Source: Hydnum rufescens UP504
Taxonomy: Eukaryota > Basidiomycota > Agaricomycetes > Cantharellales > Hydnaceae
DNA: 64,000 nt
Direction of reading: 5' to 3'
Assembly: GCA_014904985.1 (NCBI GenBank)
Contig: MU128928.1
Coordinates: forward strand, 334,832-398,831
The number at the start of each line of letters is the position of its first letter. Position 1 is the stretch's first letter. The notes below the pieces were generated by a model. The model worked only from the letters and a program-made list of their open reading frames with translations, had not been told where the DNA came from and made no database searches. Positions 32,213-44,612 of the stretch are shown one piece after another. A program made the translations under genes and the position numbers.

Positions 32213-33690
32213 GGGAAAGGAACCAACATTGAATCCATGGCAGATGTTTTGTACCTGTAGCCCTTGTAGCCGATCGTCCCCTGAGTGTGTTCTCATTTTG
32301 TTTTTACACCACACGCCCCGATCCCAAACGTTTCAAAGTCTCTAAATGGCTTCTTTTTCCGCAAATGCGGGATATCCCAATTCGAGGCGCTTGTAACTAG
32401 TACGAGGTTAGACTGAGCGTAGTAGGTGGAGCAGATAGAGCCTCAGTCCCTCGTCGACCAGAGTCAAGTTTGCACCAGCGATTGCCAGCGCCCCAATATC
32501 ATTAGGCACGTGTGGCACCCCGCTTTGTCTAGACCTCTAGGTCTCAGGAAGAATGATAAGATTCTGGCACATTGTGGGACTAATTGTATGTATACATCGT
32601 CGGTGGTAAGCCCGTGAGTGTACTCGTTGAATAATTGAATAATTAAGGGTGGGCGTATCGATTGTGAGTGATGGGGAGCAAGCTTGGCATCGCTTGGGTA
32701 CTTTGTCCAAGATGACTTTGAATCGAAACGATGTGGCCGTGGTGGTAGTTGCAGAGTCACACAGCGTGATAATAGGGATGCACACATTTGCATCGGCGGG
32801 GACCTCCTACATGGGGTTGATGCTGCTCTTGAAAAGATGGCAATTAGTGTTAATTTCAAGTTGGCTGGGTGGTTTCAGCCAGTTGAACTAGCGACAAAAG
32901 TTCTCGACTGTCTCGAATTCGCCTACTACAGTTAGACCAGCCGCGTACATATTGGAATGAGCACTGCCCCAACAGGGAAATTTGATTGTCCGGCGTCAGC
33001 GGTGGGCGGTGGACCCCGTCATGAAATAAACTTCGGGTGTGCTAGGTTTCGTCGTTTCAGGTGCGTCAGCACAGTATTTCCCTCAGTAGTGCCCTTATCC
33101 TCCTCTGCCGTGGGTGCTGAATCCAATAGGGATAGGTTGGAAAGAGCAGTTGACGATGGATGAGGTGTGCTAATCGTGTGCGCTTGTAAACGCATCGAGA
33201 GACGGGACATTCTTGTAACCCCGATATATCGTATCCTTCGGAGGGCTCATCCAGGGACCCTGTCTTGTCGCCTTCAGCGTGATCGGAAGATGGCAGTGTA
33301 ATTATTGAGAGGGTAACATTGGATGCACCACTTGCGGGCGAAGCGTTGGGAAGGACAAGGTGCGAAAAGACACCAATTAATGGCGGCCTTGAGGGTGTTG
33401 TCGTTGTAATTGCAATGATTAAAGTATGCGGGGGGCTTGGCAGTAATAGATCGAAATTGTTCTATCAATACTGAATAACGTCAGCGACTCGGCAATCGCC
33501 GGTGCAAACTTGACTCCAGTTTAACGGGTCGATGAGGGACTGAGGAGGCCCTATCCAGTAAACCGACTACGCTCAGTCTAGTCGTGGTTACGAGAGTAAG
33601 AGGTCCTGCCGGTGTATTCCTCAATCCGGGATATCCCGCGTTTGCGAAAAAAAGAAGCCGTATGAAATATATTCCCTTAATGGTGACTCG
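32213..33690. other. Region between LodA-like and PABA synthase genes
   Basis: Mostly the eIF4E-like fragment listed separately (32500-33470). Bases 32213-32500 are the LodA 3' side; the last 220 bp should hold the PABA synthase promoter. Confidence 0.55.
32500..33470 (-). pseudogene. eIF4E-like pseudogene fragment with 3' flank
   Basis: Bases 32756-33470 translate on the minus strand to damaged versions of VGEFETVEDFCRYFNWLKPP, NSNYHLFKSGIKPMWEDP and the Ser/Thr-rich N-terminal part of the eIF4E gene at 42741-44338. Bases 32500-32756 match the DNA beyond the 3' end of that gene (42280-42500). The C-terminal half of eIF4E is missing, so an internal deletion joins the two parts at about 32756. 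Details such as 'gaagcgttgggaaggacaagg' are shared with the inverted-repeat arms rather than with the real gene, so these fragments share a source. Confidence 0.8.
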
Positions 33691-36266
33691 ATGAACATCC
33701 TTGTAATCGATTCTTTTGATTCCTTCACTCTCAAGTAAGACTGGGGCTCAATCAAGTCGTTGCGAGAATTTTAACTCTCTTCCAAGTCTAGCAAGTTTGC
33801 TTCGCAGGACGATACCTGATGCGATCGTACATGTTATCCATAACAATGACTTCACATCACACCAGCTAATCCCGCTCCTTCAACACTTCGATGCTGTCGC
33901 CGTAGGCCCTGGCCCCGGCTCTCCAAATGATCCTGGGGCCGTAGGTATCATACCTGATATCTGGGACTTACCGGATCCGTATTTACTTCCCGTTCTCGGA
34001 GTCTGTCTTGGTCACCAGAGTCTATGCATTCGCTTCGGTGGGAGACTTGAAAATCTCTCCATTGTGAAGCATGGACAATGTTCTGCGCTGGAGCATGATG
34101 GCCAAGATATTTTCTCTGGTTTGGGTATCGCGAAGGTCGTTCGATACCATTCTCTTCACGTGGTTATACCCTCTCCCCACGATGCCATCGTGCCCTTAGC
34201 GTGGGCCACAGATGTTGACGTGGAGAGGGGTGCCAAACAGAGAATCCTCATGGCCGCCAGACATCGCACAAAACCTTTTTGGGGGGTGCAATATCACCCT
34301 GAATCTATATGCACCATAGGTGGTGGAGAGGATATTATTCGTAACTTCTGGACGCTCGCCCAACAGTGGAGTGCCGAGAATGGGCGGGTAACTTTGCCAC
34401 TCCCGGAAAACTGGCGACAGCAGATTAATTATGATGATTTCGCCTTAACCCGTCTGGCCTGCCGACCACCCTCCTCACCGTCACATACGACGCATCCAAA
34501 ACAACCCCTTAGAGTGATAGCACAAGCTGTCACATTACATTCCGATGTATCCACCCCTCTCCTTGGAGAGGCGTTGCTCGCTCTCGAGCACGAGCGGCCT
34601 GGTCTTGATGGCCATGAGTTTCTACTCCTGGATTCGAACGCCGAACCTGGACGATTTTCTATTATTGGTTTTATTTCTCCTACGACGGCCCGAATTACTT
34701 ATACGGTTGGAGATACAGTCGTGCGGATACGATCATCCTCTACCCTCATTGAGTCCCCCTTGGCGAAAGACGAGGATATTTGGACTTGGCTGGCCCACTA
34801 CATGGGAAATCGAAGTTTCCTTGATGGAAATGATGCCTCCCCTTTTTGGGGAGGTCTGATCGGTTACTCAACTTACGAGTGCGGCGTTGCGACGTTGGGT
34901 GTGGACTTGCCGTCTCGACCCAAGCAGTCAAAGCCGTCCCCCATTCCCTCTACTCATCCCGACTTAAGCTTCGCCTTCGTTGAACGGAGCGTCGTGGTTG
35001 ATCGCGTTGATAGTCTGGTTCATATCCAGTCCATTGGGAATGATACTATGACTGATCATTGCCCCGACCATGCTAATCCCCCTTCGGTTGAGGGGGGCGT
35101 CGAGACTGCGTGGGTTAAACGTATTTCGTCTTTTATCCAACTCATTACCGATCCATCGTTCACACCTGCCCCGACTCCCCAACCCACGACACCGGTCCCA
35201 GCCTCCACCCAAAATGCGGACAGTTCCCAGACGTTATGGCCTCCACTTGAAGTGGAACCACCTAATAAAACCCAGTATATATCCAGTGTAAAACGCACGC
35301 AAGAGTACCTGGCACAAGGAGAATCGTACGAAATATGTCTGACGGCCCTTACCCGCGTTACATTGCCTCGTTTGGACTCGACAACTTCGTGTGAATCTAC
35401 CTCGTGGCGGCTCTTCAAAACCCTTCGTGCCCTGAACCCCGCCCCCTATGGATGTTTTATCCGACTCGGAGGCACGACGCTCGTCGGCTCGTCTCCTGAG
35501 CGATTTCTCTCTTGGACGCGTGATGGCCTCTGCCAGCTTCGCCCTATTAAAGGCACGATAAAGAAGTCCCGAGGCGCAGGGAAACCTGAAGTTACGCTGG
35601 CGGAAGCGGAAGACATGTTTCTCGGTTCGCCCAAGGAGATCGCGGAGAATCTCATGATCGTGGACCTGATCAGACATGATCTCAGTCGAGTCGTGTGTAG
35701 AAATGGGTCCCGGGAGGAGGTCCGCGTGACGCAACTCTTCAGCGTAGAAGAGTACGAAGCGGTGTACCAACTCGTCAGTGTCATCGAAGGCAGAGTGGAC
35801 GTGGGGCGTGGATACACCGGGTGGGATGTATTGGCAAGGAGTCTGCCTCCAGGTGCGTCACCTGCCAGATTCCCGAGACTCTGGCCTTATTTTATATGTT
35901 CAAGGGAGTATGACCGGGGCGCCCAAGAAGCGAAGTGTCGAGCTGCTCCAAATTCTTGAAAACAGTTTCGTATGGCCTCAAGATACGTTTAGCCCTAGGA
36001 CCCCGTGCTGTGACGAGACGGAGGGAGGACACGAACGAGGTGTGTACTCGGGCGTCTGCGGATATTGGTGCGTGGGCGGTGGGGGTGACTTCAGCGTCAT
36101 CATCCGCTCTGCATTCAAATATGACGATGAATGCGAGGAAAGCGGCTCGGAACGGTGGTATGTGGGGGCTGGAGGTGCGATCACTGCCCTCTCTGATGCC
36201 GAGGATGAATGGGAAGAAATGAAGATCAAGCTAAGCAGTACCTTGCGTGCTTTCGAACATTTGTGA
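33691..36266 (+). CDS. ABZ1: Aminodeoxychorismate (PABA) synthase, fused glutaminase and chorismate-binding domains
   Basis: The product makes 4-amino-4-deoxychorismate from chorismate and glutamine, the first step to p-aminobenzoate and folate. The true start is ATG at 33691 (MNILVIDSFDSFTL), joined by an intron at 33735-33786 to NLASLLRRTIPD. The glutaminase domain (about residues 1-240) shows VGPGPGSP, LGVCLGHQSLC with the nucleophile Cys, and YHPESI with the His-Glu pair. The PabB domain (about residues 480-800) shows GESYEICLT, FIRLGG, LVGSSPERFL, RPIKGTIKK, SPKEIAENLMIVDLIRHDLSRV and, after the intron 35853-35904, GSMTGAPKKRSVELL. PIKGT with Lys, rather than the PIAGT of anthranilate synthase, marks PABA synthase. 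The long central frame is unbroken. The stretch after LENS (35960-36035) reads through but looks unlike the family and may hold one more small intron. Confidence 0.93.
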
Positions 36267-36799
36267 TTTCGGGGGGACGACGTTCTACACGCGCCCACCC
36301 CTTTCTTGGTGATAGAATTTCTAGTATAATGGTTTCAACATACTTTTTTGTTGTCTTTTAGGTAGAAGGAAATTGTCGCTGCTCAACCAGCAATACAGTA
36401 TATCATTATGTTCCGAGGCATTCTTAGGCCAACGATAAGGCCGACGCCTGAGGCAGAAACTGTGAGCAACGCTTGGAACTTGGAAATGCATGGCTCATCT
36501 CAACTGCCTTAGCAAGCGATCAGGAGGCCCTGGTTAGTCGTTCCATGACGATAAAAAATGGATGGGCTAAGAAGTGGGTATCCTGGGAATAGCTCGACCC
36601 AAGAGGCGGAAAAGCTGGTTTCCGGATTACACACATGTGATAATGAACGCCATCAACAACGCATGAATAACGATTGTTCGTTTAATCGACCGTACAACGG
36701 AAGGTATCTGAGCTGAATTAGCGGGGATCTGCGCTACTGAGATGAAGAAATGAATGTTGATCCATATTAAAGAGTCCATGGGAGGTAGCTAGTTTGAGC
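36267..36799. other. Intergenic region, 3' ends of convergent genes
   Basis: Lies between the stops of PABA synthase (+) and fatty acid 2-hydroxylase (-). Only 3' untranslated DNA is expected; nothing else seen. Confidence 0.6.
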
Positions 36800-38259
36800 T
36801 CAGACTCGTAAAACTGTTCCAAACACATAATCCCAGATCTTGCCTGTTACGAACAAGTCAGCGAGGAGGGCACAATCCACGTCAATGGTGGGATGGACGC
36901 TCACTAGTGACCCCAAACCCAAGTTCGAAGTTCTTATAGTGGTGCGATAAATGATACTTTTTCTGTTCGCGTATGTACGCTGGTAGACGAGTATGATGCA
37001 AGCTACGGAATCAAGAGGTGGACCAAATGAGCCAGCGGGAGAGATACGTTTTATAGGGGAAAAAACGTACGCGTAGTGCATGCAATCGTATAGGACATCT
37101 ACGATGATCACAAAGTCAAAAGTGGCAAACGTAATGTGAACGAATTAGACCCACAGAACGCGAAGGCGCCAGATATAATTCCATTTGCAATTGCCGTGGG
37201 GAATACAACATGAGCTAATTGAGTCCACGGGTACGATAAGACGAAGAACAATAGCGGGGGGCATGACAAGACGTAATCTTATCAGGGGCAATGAGTATCT
37301 GGAGATTGGGAGAGAATTAGCCAGGCGGCTCACCCGTCCATTGGGAGGTAGTGGTGTATCCCGTGCAATAAGAAATGTAGCACCAGGGAAAGCGGGTGAT
37401 CAGGTAACCTCGCATCAATGTGGAATAGGAAACGATGGAGAAAATATTCCAAGAGGGTCCAGATTATATTTCCGATAATAAAACAAACCCCGGTCTTAGC
37501 GAAGGACGATGCAGGGATCGAGGCAATGGCAAGACTTGAGGCGTGGAAGACTGAATGAGGGGCAAGACCGGAGAACTGAAGAGCGGAGCGGAGGAAGAGG
37601 ACAGAGGTTATTGGGCCCCAGAAAAGGGGTACGACGTACCACTCGGTGCGAGTGAAGACCTGTTGCGCACCAAAATCAGACTCTCGAAACTGACGAAGAC
37701 GGAGAAAACACACCTCAAGGTAGTCTGGGCCAAATAGACGGGCCGTCTTGGTGACGTGCCGGGGTTGGTGGACTTGCTGCAAGTAGAATTCCTTGCTAAA
37801 GTTGCTCTCCCATAGTTGGCGAAGGAGTGGTTTGGTGAGGTCAAGAAACTCGTGTTTAACAAAATCGTCCTCGGGCATAGTTTCATCAGGGGTGGAAATC
37901 ATCCCTGGGGACCCAGTCTGATAATGGCCGAGCGTTAGGAAGAGTTCAAGATATTTTCAAAACATCAGAATACCTTCGCTGACGACTGTGGACTGCGACC
38001 CGATCTTTCCAATAAGATATTCATGCAACATGTCGTACGCGGCTTGTGAGTGATCATGTTCCGAAGCGTCCGCCATGGCATTCCCAATGTCCTTCCCAGC
38101 ATAACGAAGAATAAGGTCCTCGCCACCAGGATGGTCTGGAACGAAGGCCGTCACGTCATAGACACGACCATTACGGGAGATCCAGCACTCTTTCCTGGAC
38201 GCATGCTTTTCAACGTCAATGGAACTGAAAATCCGTAGCTTGGTTTTGACGGTGGACAT
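36800..38259 (-). CDS. Fatty acid alpha-hydroxylase (SCS7/FA2H), cytochrome b5 fusion
   Basis: The product is an ER membrane enzyme that 2-hydroxylates the fatty acid of ceramides. The start is ATG at 38259 (MSTVKTKLRIF). The N-terminal cytochrome b5 domain has VYDVTAFVPDHPGGEDLI with the haem-binding HPGG. After an intron come TRTEWYVVPLFWGP, membrane segments, and the di-iron His boxes EYFLHRFLFH and HFLLHGIHHYLPMD. The distal exons give CMHYA, LHHT.LP, YHLSHHYKNFELGFGVTS and KIWDYVFGTVLRV. Intron ends after CMHYA and GVT fit well. One-base breaks are needed after LPMD and in the segment before HVVFPTAIANG (about 37215). It is the second sphingolipid gene in the window, with the phosphatase at 1944, but they are 33 kb apart. 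Confidence 0.9.
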
Positions 38260-39401
38260 AATGCCTGCGACCAACTGGGCCGGTGGAACGATGAAAACGA
38301 GGGAGGAGCAGGACCCGTGTCACTCTGGTTGACACCTCCACGCAAAAACCCTAAATTTGGGGTCCTGCTTCCGGTGGAAATCAGCCAAAATCAGCCCAAA
38401 TTCCCGGTGGGACCAAAAAATCACTAAAATGCCTCGCCATGCCAAGCGACATGTCATGAATCAATTCAATTCCATCCTCATCTTGCTCTCGCTTCCCTGG
38501 GGCCCCCTTTTCCTCCCCTTTCGACTCTCAAGCTGGCCACTGCTTCAGCCCACTGCTTTCACAATGCTCTGTACGTCTCGACAGAGTTGGAGAAATAATA
38601 AATTCGTGCGTGGTGTAAGCGTGATCACATCTCCGGATGTGCGATCGAACACCCCAAAATAGTACAGGAAGGAGCTGTGGGGTATGTGGGCATAACGCTT
38701 GCATGTTCGGGAGAAGTCGGCTCCTTCCACTGGTCACCGAAGGTGGTGCAGACACGGTCGGAGACTTGAACAGGCCAGTATACTTGAATAACAATCAATA
38801 TATGAAAGCACGGCTATTGTTTCTGTGGTGGCGACCCAGCGGTGGGCGCCATATTTAGGGCCTGTTCGGATGCAAGAATCCAGATTCTTTGCAGATTCTA
38901 CTATTGGAAATGGATAGATTCTTCTGGATTCTTTCAATCCAAAAGAATCCAAAAGAATCCAGAAGAATCTACCCATTTTCAATAGTAGAGTCTGACCAAA
39001 GATGATCTGCATCCGAACAGGCGCCCTTACCATTAGAATGACTATACATAGTGATCACTTTACGGTGTCAGAAAAAAGCACTACCTAAGTATTGGACCCC
39101 AGGCTTTTCAAGACCCAACCAGCACATAGGCCAACAAACCAGTACACCACAGTCCAGCGAGGCGTCTTGTGTACTTTAGCGTAATGAACCCCTTACCGGT
39201 GAACTGTCCTATGTGACAGTGACTTCGGGCTTCAAACTCCTAGAAACCGTGCCAGTAGGCCCCAAAATCTCAAAAATTTCCCAGTGGGAGCGTGCAGGGT
39301 GTTAACCTGAGTGACTGGGGTCCTGGAGGAGCAGAGGCGCGATTCAACGCCATTCGGATTCGGAAGCATTTTTCTCATTGAATTGGCAGATTCAGGTCGC
39401 A
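38260..39401. other. Intergenic region with a MITE
   Basis: Holds promoters of the divergent SCS7-like (-) and ENP2 (+) genes and the Harbinger-type MITE at 38858-39026. No other gene recognised. Confidence 0.55.
38858..39026. mobile_element. PIF/Harbinger (Tourist)-like MITE
   Basis: A 169 bp element starts GGGCCTGTTCGGATGCA and ends TGCATCCGAACAGGCGCCC, inverted ends with a 2 bp difference. It is flanked by TTA at 38855-38857 and 39027-39029, the 3 bp target preference of this superfamily. The interior is also nearly palindromic (TAGATTCTTCTGGATTC against GAATCCAGAAGAATCTA), so the transcript would fold into one hairpin. It is non-coding. Confidence 0.85.
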
Positions 39402-42108
39402 ATGGAAAGACCGCTCCTGGACTCTGTCAAAGTTTATACGGTCAATGGGGCGGCTTCTGGGTCAAGCACTTCCCTTCCCGGATTGGCTCACGCGCAAACG
39501 AGCAGCAAAAGGCGGCAAGGGCAAGCGGGCGGTCATCCGAGAACACTGTCGAGGGAACTATTGACCTCATCCAGCACTTTGAATTCCCCGAAGCAAGCAT
39601 AAAAATAAAGACGACTCGTGATGGCCACCACGCCATCGCAACTGGGTTTACAAGCCTCAGATGCGAGTATATGACTTGGACGAACTTACTCTCAAGTTTG
39701 AGAGGCATTCTAATGCTGAAAACGTGGACTTTGTGGTATGTGTAGACTACTTTTTTTGAATATCCGCTCTGTTCTAAACCGCATTTAAAGATACTCTCGG
39801 ACGACTGGACGAAGACGATTCAACTGCAAACCGATCGCACAGTTGAACTGCATACTCAAGGCGGTTTACACTACAAAACGCGGATACCAAAATTCGGCCG
39901 AGCGATCGCGTATCACTTTCCCTCATGCGACGCCTACATATCAGCCTCTGGTAATGAGATTTATCGACTGAATTTGGACCAAGGCCGCTTCCTTAATCCA
40001 ATCGCCCTCGACCCCGAGACCGTCCAGGGCGTGAACTGTATAGATATAAACCCAGCGCACCAACTGCTCTGCTTTGGGACCGAGGGATATGCTGGCGGTG
40101 CGAGCGGAGTGGTAGATTTTTGGGATCCGCGATCTCGGTCTCGCGTTGGGACGCTGGTATTACCCTGGACCCAACTCGCGCCTCCGATTCGACCGAATTC
40201 TCCCCGGGAAGCCTTCTCCATATCTTCCTTGGCGTCTCGCTCCGATGGGTTATCCCTTGCGGTCGGCACCTCGACTGGCCATACTTTACTCTACGACATT
40301 CGTTCTCCTCGCGCGTACGCTGTTAAAGATCAGGGGTATGGACTCCCCGTAAAGGTAGTATCATGGGTTGAGGGAGGCTCAAAGATGGCCGGAGATGGAA
40401 TCGTCATCAGCGCCGACAAAAAAGTTGTTAAACTCTTGGGACCGAAACACCGGTGAGCTGCCTCCTTTTTATTTATTTATTTCCTTGCCCTTTTCGTCGT
40501 ATCGAGACACGAATATTATGCAGCCCACTGTGAACTTTCGCTTCTATCACGCCAACAACGGACATAAACGACGTTCACCACATACCTGGATCCGGGCTTC
40601 TTATGATGGCCAACGAAGGTATCCAAATGACCTCGTACTATATTCCTCAACTGGGTCCCGCCCCCAAATGGTGCAGCTTCCTCGACAATATCACCGAGGA
40701 GATGGAGGACCAGACAATCCGTAACGTATACGAGGACTTCAAATTCGTCGAGCGATCAGAGATATCAACGTTCAGTGTTTCTTTTACATTTCTCATTTTC
40801 AAAAGCGCCGACTTTTGACCCCCGTTCATATTACCCTCAAATGTGTAGACTTGGTCTAGAGCACTTGATCGGAACTCCGACGCTCAAGCCGTACATGCAC
40901 GGTTACTTCATGTCTCTCAAGCTATACGACGCCGCGCGGATAATCGCGAACCCCTTCGCCTACACCGACCACCGCGAAAAAGTCGTCCAGGAGAAACTCT
41001 CCAAGCTTGCCGACAGTCGCATCCGGACTCCCAAAAACGCCTTGCCAAAAGTGAATCGAGCACTGGCGGAAAAAATACTGCGTGCGGAAATGAGGGAAGA
41101 GAAGAAGCGGCTGCGCAAGACTGGCGCTCATCATGCTGGCGACGACACTGCGGCCCCTGCGTCTGCTGACGCGGGTGATGATGGATCTGTCGATAAACGC
41201 GTCGCGGGCAAGGAGAAGGGGAAGGAGAAGAACGTCCTGAACGATCCGCGCTTCACGGAGCTGTTCGAGAATCCAGAGTTCCAGGTGGATGAGACCAGTC
41301 GGGAATACGCTCTGCTCAATCCGGCAGCTGTCGGTCCTGCTTCGGTGCGTCGTAGTTACGAAGTACCGAAACGGTAATATTCTGACATTTTCCAGCAGAA
41401 GAAACGCAAAACGGCCGTGGAAGAGGAAGAAGAGGAGAGCGACCGGCCATCATCAGACTGGTCTCGGCGGAAGCGACAGCGAATCATCTCCCTCTGACGA
41501 TGAATCCAAGGACAGCAGCGACGAAGGAGGTCCGTAGCCTTTTCACCCCCCCCCCCCTTTTTTTACTTTTCTTTTTTTGGGATCGCGTTGCGGAAGTCTG
41601 AAATCATTCTTTCTTCGGACAGAACTCAATTCATTCAACCCCCGAGCCCGCACACTCCAATCAAATAAAATCACACGCCCTCCAGTGCGCGCACCACCGC
41701 GCTCTGGGCCCAAGATGGTCTCCGTGCGTCCCACATCAGGGGGGAAAAATGGATCAGATCGCGGACAAGACCGAAGCAAGGTATTTGGCGAACGGCGTCA
41801 AGAGCGAGCCTCCTCCTCTTCGCATAAGACAACGAACGAACACGTGCATAGGACACCCGGCGGCGGGGCGGAGATCACCTGGATTCCGTCCAAGGATGGC
41901 GGGACTGGCGAGGACTTCACTGTTCGATGACGGCCGGGGCACAAAGCCCCCGAAGAAGACGGGGAAGGGCGGGGTGGAATCGTTCGGGGCTGGGATGGAG
42001 AAAGGACGTCGTCGCGAGGATGATGGCGAGACAACTGGACGAAGTGGACGGACCAAGCGACGGACAAACATTCGTAGTGGGAGTCGGAACACATTCCGGC
42101 AGTTGTGA
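39402..42108 (+). CDS. ENP2: ENP2/NOL10, WD40 ribosome-biogenesis protein
   Basis: The product is a nucleolar protein of the small-subunit processome, needed for 18S rRNA maturation. The start region is ATG 39402, with VKVYTVNG soon after. The WD40 part shows EGTIDLIQHFEFPEAS, IKTTRDGHHAIATG, VYDLDELTLKFERH, LSDDWTKTI, VELHTQGGLHYKTRIPKFGRAIAYHFPS, LDQGRFLNPIAL and FGTEGYAGGASGVVDFWDPRS. Beyond it come HHIPGSGLLMMANEG, RLGLEHLIGTPTLKPYMHGYF, DPRFTELFENPEF and SREYALLNPAA, then a basic tail ending VESFGAGMEKG and RSGSRNTFRQL (TGA 42106-42108). Intron examples are 40455 to about 40529 and a 51 bp one ending at about 41395. One-base breaks lie near 39479, 39545, 39638 and 40540, and another in the tail near 41930. 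A gene of this importance should not be dead, so these favour sequencing errors unless another copy exists. Confidence 0.92.
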
Positions 42109-42740
42109 GGCGTCATTATACTCTTCATAATTCATGTTGTGGCACAATCCCCGAGTGCCTGGACCTTGATTTTGTCATAATGAGATGCACGATACCAGCA
42201 TCAGCATGTGGTATAAGCACGCCTGTCGGTGGTGCCTCATACTTGGGGCTCCACTACCCTGGGTGCAGCCCGGCCCGCTTTGCCTAGGCTCCTGGGCCTG
42301 AGGAAGAATGACAAAATTCTGGGACATTCTGAAACTAATCTGTGTATGTATACATTGTTGGTGAGTGCAGTCATTGAATAATTGAATACTTGGGGGTGGG
42401 CATATCGATTGTGAGCGATGGAGAGCAAGATTGGTACCGCTCGGGTGCTTTGTCCGAGATGGTTTTCAATCGAAACGAGATGGTGGGAGGTGCAGAGCCA
42501 TAAGCAGCACCTCCATGACGATGAGCGAGGCAAAAACGACGAACAGCGAAGCACGAGGAGCCTAGCGATACAGGACCAACAGGAGAGGGGAGTCCCTAAC
42601 CACCGATCACCATATAGCTTCACCCAACACGGGCACAAGTGAATGACCAAAGGATGACCTCGGAGGGGAATAACAGGCGGGTGACGTCGGAGAAATACAA
42701 GAATAAGGGGTGGCCGGGCTCCTGTCCTCGGAGTCACCCA
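42109..42740. other. Intergenic region, 3' ends of ENP2 and eIF4E
   Basis: The genes are convergent here. Bases 42280-42500 recur at about 32500-32756 beside the eIF4E-like pseudogene fragment. No gene seen. Confidence 0.6.
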
Positions 42741-44338
42741 TCATGCAATGCTCGATCCACGCAAGTGCGAACCGCCACCACCCCTAGAAGCCTCAGGACC
42801 AGTATTACCAAACTCTCTCGAGGACCCTCTTCCGAAGCCAAATGTGTTCCCTCCTCCGCCACCGCGCCACCCCGGCGCCATTCCACTATCGTGACCACCG
42901 CTTCCAGATGAGCCATCTGGTCCTGAGGTGAAGCCTGGCGGTGGAGGGCCCGCACGATGGAACACTCCACCAGCCCCAGCACTAGAAGGGACAATGCTGA
43001 TGAATCGAGACCGTGCAGGACGATCCTCAGAGTGATACTGCCGAAAGGATATTATCAAACGAGCCACAAGAGGGTCCAATGCGTACGTACTTGAAATTCG
43101 AAGCCAATGCCAGGTTCATTGGCAATATCGAGCAGCCTCACGATTTTCTTCCCAATAGCGTTGATTCGCTCAACGTCATCCTTCGAGCGTGTCCAAAGCT
43201 GTATACGATCGATTTTTGGACGGAGGGAGACGACTGTGTTCCCGGGGAAGTATATTAATACAACAGAGAGAGAGAGGCGTGCAATTCTGATACTCACCTG
43301 CGCCGCATATTTCATTTCGATCGTCGATCTGTTCTCCCACAAGACCCATGGCAAGCCATGACCAGCAACGATCCAGCAATTGTGGGTTGGATTTCATTGT
43401 CAAGACCCATTTCCCACCCTAGGGGAGGGGTCAACAACCCCAAACACAGTGTCACAAATAGGGATGCATACATTGGCATTGGCAGGGTCCTCCCACATGG
43501 GCTTGATGCCGCTCTTGAAAAGATGGTAATTACTGTTCATTTCAAGCTGGCTGGGAGGTTTCAGCCAGTTGAAGTAACGACAAAAGTCCTCGACAGTCTC
43601 GAATTCGCCTACTACGGTCAGACCAGCTGCGTACATATTGGAATGAGCACTGCCCCCAACAGGGAAATTTGATTGTCCGGCGTCAATGGTGGACGGTGGG
43701 CCCCGTGATCTACTGTCATGAAATAGACTCCAGGTGTGCTGTAAGGGATGCAAGTCAGAAGTCGAAACGGAAGCTGTCGTTGTATCTGGTGCGTCAGAGG
43801 GACTCGGCACAGCATCTCCTTCAGGGGTGCCCTTATCCTCCTCTGCCGTAGTTACTGAATCCGATAGGGAGAGGTTGGAAAGAGCGGATGAGGATGGATC
43901 GGGCGTGCTAATCGAGCGGGCTCTCAGGCGCTCTGTGATAGCATCGAGAGACGGGACATTCTTGTAACCCCGATGTATCTTATCCTTGGGGATGTCTTTT
44001 GGGGGCTCATCTTGGCCCCCGTCTTGTCGCCTTCAGGGTGATCGGAAGACGGGGGTGTAGTTATTGAAAGAGGGGGAGCATTGGATGTGCCGCTTGTCGG
44101 CGATGCATTGGCTTGAGTACGACCAGACAGAATCGACTGAGGTAACCGTGGCCTCGTGGAAGCAGGCAAACCAGTGCCTGAAGCAGAGGCACCCCCTCCA
44201 GAACCAGAACTTGCAGCAACCGCCGCATTCGGCACCATTCTATGTGGGAAGTCAGTTAATATACACGATATAGGCGTAGTAGTGCATATGTCGCCCGTAC
44301 CGTTTCGCGAGGTCCTCTAGTGTGGGTAGACGGCTCAT
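42741..44338 (-). CDS. Translation initiation factor eIF4E family, mRNA cap-binding protein
   Basis: The product binds the m7G cap in the cytoplasm and recruits ribosomes through eIF4G. The first exon starts at ATG 44338 (MSRLPTLEDLAKR) and a small intron joins it to MVPNAAVAASSG. A long Ser/Thr/Pro-rich N-terminal part follows, with PSLDAITERL. The core has HTWSLFHDS, VGEFETVEDFCRYFNWLKPP, SGIKPMWEDPANAN, then across an intron GGKWVLTMK, LLDRCWSWLAMGLVGEQID, VVSLRPKIDRIQLWTRSK and IGKKIVRLL. The Trp residues in HTW and MWED sit where the cap is stacked in eIF4E. The tail is Gly/Ser-rich (GGVFHRAGPPPPGF) and ends at 42741. Introns in the core are clean. One extra base in a G-run near 44020 shifts the frame before KDIPKDK. 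The long tails differ from yeast eIF4E and may make it an eIF4E2/4EHP-like member. Confidence 0.93.
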
Positions 44339-44612
44339 GACTGACTTAATCTGTGTTTTGTCGATATATGGGAACGATATCGAAGATTGAGAAGCTGGAG
44401 GTGAAGTGCAGTCGGCCTTTGCCGGTTCTTGCGGCGCTCACCTCGAAATGGTATCGCCATCGGCACTGGCCTCATTGCCATCAGTTATATCGCGTGTCGT
44501 CACGTATCAGGGTCTGCACTGTCATGTGTGGGAGTCTTAGGCGCGATTATCTCCAGGTCCATTTTAAAATATTCTCTGAACCCTGGAGCTTCCAACAGAT
44601 AGTCATCGCTTT
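44339..44612. promoter_or_regulatory. Upstream region of the eIF4E gene
   Basis: Non-coding DNA in front of the eIF4E start; no specific site seen. Confidence 0.4.
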
